Positions 11,428 to 21,922 of a stretch of 64,000 nt of DNA are shown piece by piece (position 1 is the first letter of the stretch; each line of letters opens with the position of its first letter). The notes under the pieces were generated by a model. It was not told the origin of the DNA, made no database searches, and saw only the letters and a list, made by a program, of their open reading frames with translations. The DNA is taken from positions 5,095,555-5,159,554 of the forward strand of contig NC_020169.2 of assembly GCF_000224145.3 (NCBI RefSeq), read 5' to 3'. The translations under genes and the position numbers were made by a program. This stretch comes from Ciona intestinalis (taxonomy: Eukaryota; Chordata; Ascidiacea; Phlebobranchia; Cionidae).

Positions 11428-14400
11428 CCTATTCAAGTTTGCTACTATGACCATGTAAACCCTCAATTTATTTCTTGCTATCTAAATCAATCGTACTTTA
11501 TATGTATTCGCCATATATTGAACTGGTGCTACGTTGAACACGCTCTGCAATTTCGTCAGTTCCTTCCTTTGAAAATCACGCGATGATGAAATCACTTCGA
11601 TGAAACGGTCGCTGCAGACGTTTTATTTCATCGCTTCTTCATATAAACGTCGATTAGTATGTTGTATACGTGGTGCTCGATGTCGTGATCTGTGCTTCTC
11701 GAACCTTCTTAGTTTTATATACGCTGGTGTATGCTTCAAGCCGTTCAGGTCGCTTATAGCACACTGTTAAAGATGTCGCTTGGTTGAAGGGCGTATTCCT
11801 TTACCCTGTAGTTGCTATTTCTCTCAAACAACGCCGTAATGTTGACAGAGTAAACTGTCGTCTTATCTGCGCTATCATGTATGCCTGCGTTATACTAAAG
11901 TTTGTTTCCATCGTCAACACTACACCCATATATCATCATTGCTTGTCGAACGCGTTCTTCACCCATATAAGCCACATTGAATACTTTCTATAGTAGGGTG
12001 GGGAAAGATGGGATACCTTTTCAATCTATTTTTTCGTCACATTTTGGTAGTAAACTAAGAACATTTAAAATATTATAAAACCGTATCCTTACGACTCTAA
12101 TAGACCGTTGTTACGATCAGGATATTTGGGTATTATGTGCTAAAGGTGTCCATCTTACCCCACAGTTCCATACACGCAACACCCAGTATTGTAACATTGT
12201 TAACACTATAGCTATCTAATTTAATTCTAATTGATTAATTCAAGACCAACGTCCACGCAACCGACAAATCCTTCCGTATCCACGTAACGACACGGTCATG
12301 CTACGTTACATTACTATGTTAATACTTATCACCCGGCCCTACATTTAAACCCACTGTTAAATACTCGCACAAAGTACTGCAATTTGCATTCATAGCTTAT
12401 TATTTCGCAATCAATTTTTCTTTACATTCCGATTCTTTTGGCGCTCAAGCGATTTAAATCGTCCTTCCAAATATGATGTCTATTCCGACCAACTGTACAT
12501 TATTGTAACAACCGAATTAAATAAACGCTTGTGTTCGAAATATTTGTTGCCTAATTAAATTGATTTAATAAAAATCACACGAATTAAGCAAAGCGTCATT
12601 ATGTCTTGAAATTTACCTAATTTTTTTCATTTTTAACTGCTAATTTAGTATACAACTCTCAATATTTTAAACGTTAATTCATAGCCCTTTTAATAACTGC
12701 CAGTGGTTTAGTTAAGTTTTCTGGGTAATTTTTCAACATAAACCACCCAGTAAGGTAAAGGTACGTAAACAAGCAGGAATTTTAATAGCAGTTTCCTAAC
12801 TCGTGATTTCAAACCACAGCATACCCGTATTATATCGCCATCGGCTATGTATTCACCATCTAGCTGTATACAGGTACATAAATTCTGCTTGTCAGTTTTA
12901 TCAATTTTCAGATTTTTATCGTTGCTGACTGGCGTTTTGGTCGTGTTTTATTAAAAACAGACCCAGTTAAAAGGCGAGAAAAGCAGCTCGCAACAACTTA
13001 TCACGAGTTTGGAAGACGAAAATATTTCTTTAACTGGATGGCTGGTTAATGTAGCGTAACGTGATGACCAGCAACATAAGATGAAAGGTCAAAGCAGTTT
13101 GTAGTTTTAGCGAGGCCGGTAATCACGTTTAAAGGTCGTTTGAGCCCAGATTAACCATCTCTTGTCGCCAGGAGCTTTTGCACACTGACGTAGGACAATT
13201 TGCTCATAAATCTTGAAGCAATCCGCCCCTAGGCAAGCCGGCGTTTTTATTTAACTTTATTCGCTCACTGCTAAACACGGCAAGCAAATCTGCTCAATAC
13301 GTAGTGTGGTATCTGCATCATATGTTACCGGCGAGAGAAAACAGAAGAGACGGTGCGTAAACCTCCGTCATCGTGGAATTTGCTTCGTGCTTCTATTTGT
13401 CTTGCCAAATAAGGCGAGCCGCGAACGCACTTTTGGTCGGATGAAAGCTGAGTTTATGCCGTAATGACTTAAATGCGTCACACATAGTTCTGTCGCCGAA
13501 AATCCTGCCGAGACAATAGGTCAAGTTGAGTAAACTCGCCTTTTACGCCCATACTTAGGAGAAGAGCCGCTATATAGCCATGGAATTGCTGTTTAGTTTA
13601 CAGTCGCTGTCGGTGGTTTGTGTGGACTTTCAAATAAGTTTTGTATTGTCAGTGCCGTTTATTTGGGTTATGCAATGTTAGCTTAAACTGACGTTCGCTT
13701 TGCAAATTTGCTTAGCCGACTTTGACCAGGCGGGGTAGAATGCTATTGAACGGCGTTAAAGCGGCTCTTTCAATGAAACTGTTGTTTGTCTTGGGCGAGC
13801 TAAGCGCTTTTATCCTCGTTCTCTCTGCATGGGAGAGCAAAAGCAAATATTCGTGCGACGGATTCGTGCTGCATGTTAACGGCACAGCACGAAGAAGAAA
13901 TGTCGTTTATTGCATTTTCCAGACTCACTTTAGAGCAGCCGTATAAGCACGTAACTTCATTACAGGCAAGCCGGCGAGATAGACAGGATGTGACCAAGCT
14001 AGGCGCGGCATTGAATTGATTTTTGGAAGGCGACGGTACAACTATTGAACGATCATTCATTAAAACAGGGCGTTGCCTTCAGCAGGTTCAGGTCGGTTAA
14101 GTCCATTATAATATCCAGACAGTGGCAGGAACAGTGGGTTGTAATTTTGTTACTTTCACCAAGTCATTACAGCTTCTGTCGCCTTCAGGCCCGCGAACCA
14201 ACCAGGCGTAACGCGTCTGTGGGATCCAGAAAAAGAAAGCGCTACGAAAAAAGAACTAGAACCGTTCTGGATGATGCCCATATTTGGCAGTAAAGTACCC
14301 GACAGAGACTAGCGATGACGTAACGGACGGGCGACACCGAAAAACATTAAATTAAGAATGTTTCAGTCGCCGGTATGTACTTGGTATGAGCTGTTAGTTT

Positions 14401-15434
14401 CATACGTCAGTCTTATTATACGCTACGTGTGGAAATACGCCTAGATATTTATCGTACAACAGTTTGACGTAAGTTCTTTCAGTGTGCCGGGCTATGCCTA
14501 TATATGTCGTGCCTCGTCTTCACATTCCGTTGTGTGTTTCGAATAACCAATCCTCGCGGCAAAGGATGAACTTCACATAAGAGAAAATCGATGCACGAAT
14601 TGCCGCCATGACGTGTGTACAAAGGTTAGTCAAAGGGGCCAGCTTTGTTTCTTTTAGAAGGTCCCGCACGAACGGATATGAGTTCTAGGCGACGGATATG
14701 GGTTGTATGTGCGTTATATGTCCAACTATTGAAACAGCCGCAGCAAAGTCAGTTGGCGCGCGACAGGTATGGTGTTATGTAAATACTCCATTCGTTCAAC
14801 TTTCTAGAACCGCGATCATCGGAAAGCTAAAAACAGTACAGTGGCTTAGGTTAAGCTGGGAACATACAATTTAGTGGCTTAACTAGGATTAACTGGCAAC
14901 TAAGCTTTGTTGAAATTCACGCGAGAGTCCCAAGTCAGTGAGAACGTGTTATTACTGTATTTCCATTACATTTTAGTTGATTGGTAAAGCCTTTAACGGC
15001 TATGGGCCGGGGTAGATTTTGAACTGGCTTTTAAATGCGTTTGTTTACGTTTGATTGATAAATGTACGTAAGAGAAATGAAAGCTAATGCAAGCGGACTT
15101 CAATTTGCATGTTTTCTTATCTAGCAGACTAATCAGCACCTCGCCTATACTCCTCATAGCAAACAGCGAATCCATTGTCAAGTCTGCTTCGTATACACGC
15201 CAAACCGCGCCGAGAGGCCATTTCATGGCAGTGTTGTGTATACAGTATGCGTGCTTCACTCGTTACGTCATTAGACTGTTTCCTGTTATACCACCTCGCT
15301 CAATAGAGTTTCCTATAAAACAATCGACAATACGTCATTTTTTCAGATAAAACTTATAGGAAGCAGCAACAGCGTTATATTTGAAGTTTAATTACGTTTA
15401 TAATCTCTTGTGAAAAAGCAAATCATTTTCAACA
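11428..15434. other. 4 kb intergenic region between transgelin copies 1 and 2
   Basis: No gene recognised. One MITE sits at 11996. From about 12.9 to 15.4 kb the sequence looks richer in G+C than its surroundings and is free of the two common repeats, while its short open frames resemble nothing I know. This could be cis-regulatory DNA for the transgelin array, or hold a non-coding RNA; the sequence alone does not decide. A TTTTTTCAG acceptor-like site at about 15346 precedes copy 2. Confidence 0.4.
11996..12170 (+). mobile_element. TAGGGTGGGG MITE, copy 3
   Basis: Starts TAGGGTGGGGAAAGATGGGA and ends with GTGTCCATCTTACCCCAC. The internal TGGTAGTAAACTAAGAACAT and CCGTATCCTTACGACTC blocks match the family. 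Confidence 0.8.
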
Positions 15435-17169
15435 ATGGCGCAACGAGAAAAAGGTTATGGTTTATCGCGGGAGATTGCGAACAAACTAAATGCAAAATAT
15501 GATGCCGACGATGAAAAAACCGTGGTCGCTTGGATTGCTTCAGTTATTCATTATAACGGTGCAGTTCCCTCCGGCAAAGACGTAAGTAGTTTTAATATCT
15601 AAGTAGCTATATATTTTTTTTAACCAAATGGGACGAAAAGGAGACTAACAACATGATTCATCTTACCCCACCCTGCTATATATATAGTAGGGTGGGGGAA
15701 GATGGGACACATTTCGTTTTATCTTCTGTTTCCATTTAACAAAGAACATTCAACGAATTACAAAACCGTATCCCCACGACTTCCACAGACCGTTTTTAAT
15801 TGTTTTAAACACGATCAGATTATTTGAATATCATGTGCTAAAGGTGTTTCATCTTCCCCCACAGTACTCTATATCTAATTTTTGTTACCGAACTATAATT
15901 TGCTGTTATATAGGTCTATACTATGAAGTAAAACCAGCAACTGTTAAACATCTAATGTAATAAATGTACAAAGTGCTATTATCATTAAATAACTTTTATA
16001 TTTAACTTTGATTGTTATTTTTTTCAAAACTTACAGGCTGTTCACACATGGTTAAGAGATGGGAACATTCTGTGTTCTGTTATCAACACCCTTAAACCTG
16101 GCACCATTAGGAAAGTACATAAGTGGGACGAATTTACTGCCACACCAAGTGTGAGTATTTTACCATTATTGAAAATATATGTTATTTTAACATTATTAAG
16201 ATGTTATTAGTTAAAAAAAAATGGAATAATTTTATAACAATAAAATAGTTTTCCTTGAGTGAAATTTACGTTTTCTGCTTCTTCGTGAGGTTAATGTTAT
16301 TCGTCTTTGTAGGCTATGAGAAAAAACAAAGAACAAGAAAATATTTCTTTCTTTCTAAAAGCGGCCGAGGACTTCGGAGTCCAAAAGACTGATCTTTTCC
16401 AGGTAAACACCCAAGCTACTGTGTTTAAAACATAATTAATTTGACATTAGTTGGCAATTGCTCCAAACCAGTGGTCACTATAAAGGGTTGGTCAAATTAT
16501 CAGAAACATATAAAAAAGGAAAAACAACCCCCCCAAATAATCATCCACAAAGTAACATACATGGTAACTCATAGGCTGGCACGAGGTGTGTGAAACAGAA
16601 CACCCTTGTTGTAACGGCCGTCGTTTACCGGCCACGCGAGGATAAAGCAAGTTACATTCATTCATCAACCGCTTTACAGACAGTAGACCTATACGAGCAA
16701 CAAAACATGGCGCAAGTTTTGTCAACCATTTACAAGCTGGATTCGGCTGCTCAGAAAAAAGGTTATTCTACCGGAGCCACTATTGGGGTAAAGATTGCTG
16801 ATAAGAACATCAGAAATCACGACGAAGCAAAACTAAAGGAAGGCCGTAATGTGATCGGGTTACAGGTAAATAAACTTTTGCCGTCTTAGAAAAGAGTTGA
16901 TCAGACACTGTTTGCGTTAAGTTGCCTAAAAATAGTTCTCTGTTTGAGCTGGGTTAAACCATATAAGCCGACGACTACCTAGAACATAGAGTTTTAAACT
17001 GCCAATCAAGTTCATGAATTAAACCACCAAGTTGGGCTTGACTGTGAAAATAAGTCGGGCTTGACAAAATCTAAATCTTTGGTTTTTGCAGATGGGCACG
17101 AACCAAACTGCTTCCCAAAAGGGCATGACAGCTTATGGACTCGGGCGACAATTGACTCCGCAACAGTAG
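15435..17169 (+). CDS. TAGLN: Transgelin-like protein, tandem copy 2, 5 exons, 204 aa
   Basis: Exons 15435-15581, 16037-16150, 16313-16402, 16680-16865 and 17092-17169, all in phase 0. It starts MAQREKGYGLSREIANKLNA, close to the MANRGPAYGLSREV start of vertebrate TAGLN2. The CH domain continues through AVHTWLRDGNILCSVINTL, FFLKAAEDFGV and TVDLYEQQNMAQVLSTIYKL. The calponin-like repeat is GLQMGTNQTASQKGMTAYG. Exon 2 is three codons longer than in the other copies. Exons 1-4 are clearly diverged from copies 3-6, but exon 5 is about 94% identical to exon 5 of copy 5 and the 3' flank matches copies 3 and 4, so the gene is a mosaic. Predicted role is actin binding and bundling, probably in muscle. 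Intron 1 holds MITE sequence and intron 3 a SINE-like repeat. Confidence 0.9.
15612..15680 (-). mobile_element. TAGGGTGGGG MITE, truncated copy 4a
   Basis: Only the CCAAATGGGACGA block and the end CATCTTACCCCACCCTGCTA remain, in the orientation opposite to the full copy that follows directly. The pair could form a hairpin in the intron RNA. Confidence 0.55.
15688..15868 (+). mobile_element. TAGGGTGGGG MITE, copy 4 (intron 1 of transgelin copy 2)
   Basis: Full-length copy starting TAGGGTGGGGGAAGATGGGA and ending GGTGTTTCATCTTCCCCCAC. Confidence 0.8.
16440..16668 (+). mobile_element. SINE-like repeat, copy 2, nearly full length (intron 3 of transgelin copy 2)
   Basis: This is the best reference copy. 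It begins near CAATTGCTCCAAACCAGTGG, contains AAGTAACATACATGGTAACT, GGCACGAGGTGTGTGAAACA, CACCCTTGTTGTAACGGC and CCACGCGAGGATAAAGC, and ends in GTTACATTCATTCAT. Thirteen relatives of this unit occur in the window in both orientations. A composite tail of this kind fits a SINE; I cannot show the promoter boxes. Confidence 0.65.
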
Positions 17170-17639
17170 ATATGAACAAAAGAGCGAACGTGCTTTTCAA
17201 CTTTTTTGCATGCGCTCGCAACAACGCTGGTGTATTAACGATAACTTAAAAAAGCTGTATTTACCACGATCTACCAGTTTAACAATAACTGCAAACTTGA
17301 TAACAAACTTACTAAGATGATTATTACACTGCAATAATACTAGAATTGATTGAAGCTGTCGATACATTGTATCTGCGGAATCAACTCTATTGCCGCTGGA
17401 TTAATATTTTCAAAATGCACTTCTTTATTTGCATGCCTTTATTAAGTGTATATCAGCATACGATTAACTCATTTCAACCCTATAATAATAATGGACCAAT
17501 TGAACTGTTGTTAAAATATTGTACTTATTCACTCGCTATTATAACGTAAGACCAAAGCATCGCATTATAAATATAGGCCCCTGTAAATGGATTTGTTGCA
17601 TTAAAATTTGTAGCAACAGAGTTTAGCTGATGATGCAAT

Positions 17640-17690
17640 CTTAATGATACCGGTCATTATACGCAGCTGTGATTGTAAATAACTTCTCCA
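17640..17690. promoter_or_regulatory. Conserved E-box block in the duplicated 3' flank (copy 2)
   Basis: GCAGCTGTGATTGTAAAT (CAGCTG at 17664-17669) and the preceding GCAATCTTAATGATAC are preserved here and at the same relative position after copies 3 and 4, about 430-500 bases past each stop codon. CAGCTG is a consensus site for myogenic bHLH factors. It may act on the next gene downstream. Function is inferred. Confidence 0.35.
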
Positions 17691-17817
17691 ACATTAGTTT
17701 CATATCTTTTTTGCTACTAACACTTTATGGCTGAGCGCAACACTTGCCTAAATGATTCCTTTTCATTTGCGCCCAGTTGGGTTATGCTCACAAGTCCTAT
17801 CTGCTAGAAACCGTTAA

Positions 17818-17956
17818 AGTGGCTGTACACAGTATCCGGAATTCGTCCGTTTTGTCTGTTTTGTCCGGGTTTCGCTGCCGCAAGCGGAACTCGGTAATGG
17901 CTTTGCATACGACTTCGCATGCGAATTCGCACGCCGGATAATGTGTACAGCCACCT
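17818..17956. mobile_element. piggyBac-type MITE with TTAA target duplication
   Basis: The 139 bp element starts AGTGGCTGTACACAGTATCC and ends GGATAATGTGTACAGCCACC plus T, imperfect inverted repeats of about 24 bases. TTAA lies on each side (17814-17817 and 17957-17960), the hallmark of piggyBac-type insertion. The homologous flank of copy 3 (GAAACAGTTAACCGT, about 20745) has a single TTAA and no element, that is, a paralogous empty site. It therefore inserted after the flank was duplicated, or was lost from the other copy. Confidence 0.75.
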
Positions 17957-18139
17957 TTAAACGCAGCCTTGCCTGCCAATTCACCCATGAGTATTTTACA
18001 TGCATGAATTATATACTCAATTGGGTTAATATTAACCAGTAAGCAGATTGGTTAATGGTCACGACCAGTAACTATAACGCTATGACAAGACGGGAGGCCA
18101 CGTAAGTATACTGAACATTATAGGTAAAAACAAACAAAA

Positions 18140-18262
18140 ATTTAATGAATGAATGCAACTTACTTACCCTCGTGGGGCGAAATGACTACAGTCGTTATAT
18201 TATGATACGGGTGCTATGTTTCACATATAGCCCGTGTCCGCTTACGAGTTTCTACATATGTA
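18140..18262 (-). mobile_element. SINE-like repeat, copy 3
   Basis: Reads TGAATGAATGCAACTTACTT, then a CCTCGTGGGGCGAAA block, GTCGTTATATTATGATACGG and CCGCTTACGAGTTTC. It is a reverse-orientation, slightly shortened copy. Confidence 0.6.
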
Positions 18263-18310
18263 AACGTTTGGGTAAACTGAATGGTAATAGAAAACCGACA
18301 AAAGTGACCA

Positions 18311-18420
18311 CTGGGTTAAGAACAATTTTTGTTAAGTGTCTTGGGCAGACACGCCGACAATGATAGCAGTTTCGGACCCTTCACTATTGGTGCACGGCGT
18401 CTAAGTAGACTTCGCCTTTC
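18311..18420. repeat. Relic of a dispersed repeat with a GTTAAGTGTCTTG.. block
   Basis: Contains CTGGGTTAAGAA and GTTAAGTGTCTTGGGCAGAC, shared with the repeat at about 31950-32115 in a DNAJC11 intron. Similar 'AAGTGTCTTGCCCAAG' blocks are common in SINE-type repeats of marine animals. No clear borders could be set. Confidence 0.35.
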
Positions 18421-18459
18421 TTCGTCTGCTCTTCGTTTACTCTGCAATGAGGAGTTATT

Positions 18460-18668
18460 CAAATATCCTGATCATGTTCAGGATATCCTGATAATATCCT
18501 GGACATAATATCCAAATATCCTGATCGTGTTTTAAACAATTAACAACGGTCTATGGGAGTCGCGAAAGAGGATACGGTTTATAATTCTTTGAATGTTCTT
18601 TGTTTACTACCACAAGTACGGGATGAGAAAATAGAATGAAGAGGTGTCGCATATTTCCCCACCCGCCT
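18460..18668 (-). mobile_element. TAGGGTGGGG MITE, copy 5
   Basis: Internal sequence CCTGATCGTGTTTTAAACAA, AACGGTCTATGGGAGTCGCG and TTTGAATGTTCTTTGTTTAC is well preserved. The left end is replaced by short repeats of ATATCCTGAT, and the right end is TTCCCCACCCGCCTAC. Confidence 0.7.
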
Positions 18669-18717
18669 ACAATGCTGGACTTCTGCAATTCAAATCCATA
18701 AACGGTAACATGTTTAG

Positions 18718-18890
18718 TTTTATTGCAAAGTTGCCTACGAGCTATATGTGTTGTATATATGTATTATTAGTGCGATTGGTAGCAATATGCACTTTTGTTT
18801 AAGCTGAGATCAGTCGCTGTTTACTTTGCAAGGTATATATCTTAGTACAATTTGTTTATATAATAACCAGTTTCTAACTTCGTTCACAGA
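18718..18890 (+). promoter_or_regulatory. Putative promoter block of transgelin copy 3
   Basis: This block resembles 23272-23456 upstream of copy 5. Shared features in order are TTATTGCAAA.TTGCCT.CGAGCTAT, TGTTGTATATAT, GATTGG, a CAGTCG block, TTTGCAAGG and a TTCACAG acceptor followed by the leader. Retention of non-coding sequence upstream of two paralogues fits promoter function, though recent duplication alone could explain it. Confidence 0.35.
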
Positions 18891-18952
18891 TTAAAATAGG
18901 CACTGACTGTCTTTTTGTTACTTTACCTGAATTAAACCCACCCACTTCTACA

Positions 18953-20093
18953 ATGGCAAACCGACCAAAGGGATACGGATACTCTCGGGAAGTTGCTTCT
19001 AAGATTGATGCAAAGTACTCCGAGAATTTTGAATTAGAAATCGTAGCCTGGATCAGCTCCCTTGTTCAAAGCTCGCCGGCGGAAAAAGGAAAAGAGGTGA
19101 TTTTTATATTTTACTTTTTTTACTTCCTTTTTTTAAGAAATGTGATTTTTACTTCATATTTCTTTTAGGTAAACTGAACATTACATTTCAGGCTTTCCAG
19201 GCTTGGCTTAAGGATGGTCAGGTTCTTTGTAAACTAATGAACGCGTTGCAAGTTGGTAGCTGTAAGCCCAACCCACCTAGCACAGGCAAATCGCCGGCGA
19301 TAAAACAGATGAAAGAGATGGCAAATCTCGGAATGTTTCTTAACGCTGCAAATGAATATGGTGTGAAACACGAGAATCAGTTTCAAGTACGAACAAAAGT
19401 CATTTTATGCAATTACCCACAAAGTAACATACTTGGTAACTCGTATGTTGGCGCGAGGTGTATGAACATCCTTGTTATAACGACTGTCGTTTTCCGGCCA
19501 GTTACATTCATTTATCAAGTGTTCATTTTTTTCAGACGGTTGACTTGTACGAAGCTGAAAACCTGGCGCGAGTACAAACCGGATTGATTGAGTTAGCTAG
19601 ATGTGCCACAAAGAAAGGAGCCCCCGGCTTGGTACCGAAGGAAGAAACTGAAAACAAACGTGATTCCAAATCAGTGACGGAGGGATTGAGCGCAGAAGGA
19701 TCAGTGATTGGTTTACAGGTATTAGGTATATATACGTTTGTCTTTAGTTTCCAAGATATAGTTCTTTGGGGTAAGATGGGACACCGTTAGCACAGAATAT
19801 CAAAATATCGTGATCGTGTTGTAAACAATTAACAACGGTTTATGGGAGTCGGTTTTATAACTTTTTGAATGTTCTTAGTTTACTACAAAATGGGACGAAA
19901 AAATAGAATGAAAATGTGTCCCATCTTCCCCCACCCTACTATATTTAATACATACATAGAGATTTTTTTTAAGTTTGCCAAGACTTACTACATTCTATAT
20001 TGATGAATAACTTTCTTTAAACAGATGGGCACTAACAAAGGTCCTTCCCAAAGTGGCCAGAACTTTGGAATGGAGCGGAAAATACGTGATTAG
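18953..20093 (+). CDS. TAGLN: Transgelin-like protein, tandem copy 3, 4 exons, 196 aa, intron lost, diverged repeat
   Basis: Exons 18953-19096, 19192-19386, 19536-19718 and 20025-20093, all phase 0. Starts MANRPKGYGYSREVASKIDA, shared with copies 5 and 6. The CH domain contains AFQAWLKDGQVLCKLMNALQ and TVDLYEAENLARVQ. Two things are odd. First, the intron that separates exons 2 and 3 in the other five copies is absent, and the join is exact: the frame passes from TGKSP straight into AIKQMKEM. Second, the C-terminal calponin-like repeat begins normally (GLQMGTNKGPSQSG) but ends QNFGMERKIRD instead of MTAYGLGRQ, so actin binding through this repeat may differ. Sequence between the CH domain and the repeat (ENKRDSKSVTEGLSAEGS) is also changed. 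The leader (TTCACAG acceptor, then about 62 bases) matches copies 4 and 5. Confidence 0.88.
19412..19520 (+). mobile_element. SINE-like repeat, copy 4 (intron of transgelin copy 3)
   Basis: Contains CCACAAAGTAACATACTTGG, GTTGGCGCGAGGTGTATGAA and CGACTGTCGTTTTCCGG and ends GTTACATTCATTTAT. It lies between the fused exon and the next exon. Confidence 0.6.
19762..19942 (-). mobile_element. TAGGGTGGGG MITE, copy 6 (last intron of transgelin copy 3)
   Basis: Begins CTTTGGGGTAAGATGGGACA and ends GTCCCATCTTCCCCCACCCT. The interior reads in the orientation opposite to copies 1-4. Confidence 0.8.
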
Positions 20094-20887
20094 TAGATAT
20101 GATCAGACGGGCGAAAGTGCTTTCCAACTTTGCATGCGCGCTCGTAACAACGCGCTGGTGTATTAATAATAACTTAAAAATCGCATATTTACCACGATCT
20201 ACTAGTTTAACAATAACTGCAAACTTAATAAAAAATTACCAATATGATTATTACACTGCAATAACACTAGAATTGATTGAAACTGTTAATACCTATTACC
20301 CGAGGAATTAACTCTATTAACGCTTAATTAATATTCTTAATTGCACTTCCGTATTTGCATGTCTTTATTACTCTTGAGCACAAATTATCTGATTGGCCCA
20401 TTTCAACTTTATAAGAATATTGGACCAATCAAACTGCTGTTAAAATATTGTGATATACATTCGCTATTATTACGCATGACCAAAACATTGCGTTATAAAT
20501 ACAGGCCTCTGTAAATGGATTTGTCGCATTTCAATTTGTAGCAAAAGAGTTTAGCCGATGTTGCAATCTTAATCATACTGGCTATTATAAGCAGCTGTGA
20601 TTGTAAATAATCTTCCAACTAACATATATAAGTACCATACCTTTGCAAATAACACTTCATGGCTCGACACAACACTATAGAGCTTTCCTAAACTATTTCT
20701 CATCTTATACGCACTGCTTTTTTGTGGATTTATTCTTATGTGCTTGAAACAGTTAACCGTAGCCTAGCCTACCAATCCACATGTAAGTATATATGTATGA
20801 TGACTTAGTTATATCCACAGATTAAAATAGGCACTGACTGTCTTTTGTGACTTAGTTTTATCTGAACTAAACCTATCCACTTCTACA
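20094..20887. other. Intergenic region between transgelin copies 3 and 4
   Basis: Almost all of it is homologous to the flank after copy 2, including the CAGCTG block at 20592-20597 and the TTAA empty site near 20753. The last ~70 bases are the TTATATCCACAG acceptor and the leader conserved before copies 3-5. No other gene is seen. Confidence 0.5.
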
Positions 20888-21922
20888 ATGGCAAACCGAC
20901 CAAAGGCATACGGAAACTCTGCGGAAGTCGCTTCTAAGATTGATGCAAAGTACTCACAGGAAGACGAAATGGAAATCGTAGCTTGGATCAGTTCTCTTGT
21001 TCAAAGTTCGCCGGAGGGAAAAGGAAAAGAGGTGATTTTATAACTCCCTTCCCATTTTACCTCCATTTTTCTACCTTTTTTGTTTTAAAAAATATGAGTT
21101 TTACCTCTATCTTTCTTTTAATCAAATTGAACATTACCTTTTAGGCATTTCACGCTTGGCTTAAAGATGGCCAGGTTCTCTGTAAACTGATGAACGCGTT
21201 GCAGAGTGGGATCTGCAAGCCCAACCCACCTTACAAGGGTAGTTTGCAGGTAAATATGAACCGTCTGCTGTGCTAGCTACTCATGGAGTTGTGGTCTTTA
21301 ACCTAATTATTTTTCAGGCGATGAAACAGAACAAAGAGATGGAAAATATCAGCGTGTTTCTTAAAGCGGCAGCAAAGTATGCTAATATACCAGCACAGGA
21401 TATGTTTCAAGTATGAGAATAATTTGTAAAGAGTTATTTTAACATTTTTTTTATACTGCAAGCATGTCACTGCAAAAATAATCTGGAAAAAAAACTTTTT
21501 ATTTTACACTTTTGCATACGCTAAACGAAAATAACTTTAATAGTCCTAATTGTATTTTTTTGCAGACGGTTGATTTGTACGAAGGTGGAAACTTAGGACA
21601 AGTTCAAAGCACGATATTTAAGGTTGGAGCTGAGGCTAAAAATCGAGGACTTCACGGGATCGGTGTAAAAAAGGCGGAGGAAAACAAACGTGTTTTTGAC
21701 GAACAAAAAATGCGCGAAGGAAGAAACATTATTGGATTACAGGTATACAGATTTTGGAATCCAAGATGATATAAACATTTCTGTTTTTTCCTAAAGTTTT
21801 CTATGGCTTACTTTATTCTGTATAGATAAATATTGCTCTTATTACAGATGGGCACGAACCAAGGTGCATCTCAAAGTGGTATGTCGGCTTATGGACTTGG
21901 ACGGCAAATGACGCAAAAGTAG
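20888..21922 (+). CDS. TAGLN: Transgelin-like protein, tandem copy 4, 5 exons, 197 aa
   Basis: Exons 20888-21031, 21145-21249, 21318-21410, 21566-21742 and 21848-21922, all phase 0, in just over 1 kb with introns of 68-155 bp. Starts MANRPKAYGNSAEVASKIDA. The CH domain shows AFHAWLKDGQVLCKLMNALQ, VFLKAAAKYANIPAQDMFQ and TVDLYEGGNLGQVQSTIFKV. The calponin-like repeat is GLQMGTNQGASQSGMSAYG, followed by LGRQMTQK and the stop. Exon 3 has one extra codon relative to copies 5 and 6. This is the most compact copy, with no repeat in any intron. Predicted function is actin binding as in the other copies. Confidence 0.92.

Larger units (their letters stand above)
17170..18952. other. Intergenic region between transgelin copies 2 and 3
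   Basis: The first ~950 bases are homologous to the 3' flanks of copies 3 and 4, so they were duplicated with the genes. Within it sit a TTAA-flanked MITE (17818-17956), a SINE-like repeat (18140), a relic with GTTAAGTGTCTTGGGCAGACAC (about 18311-18420), a MITE (about 18460) and a putative promoter block (18718-18890). No coding sequence is seen. Confidence 0.5.
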
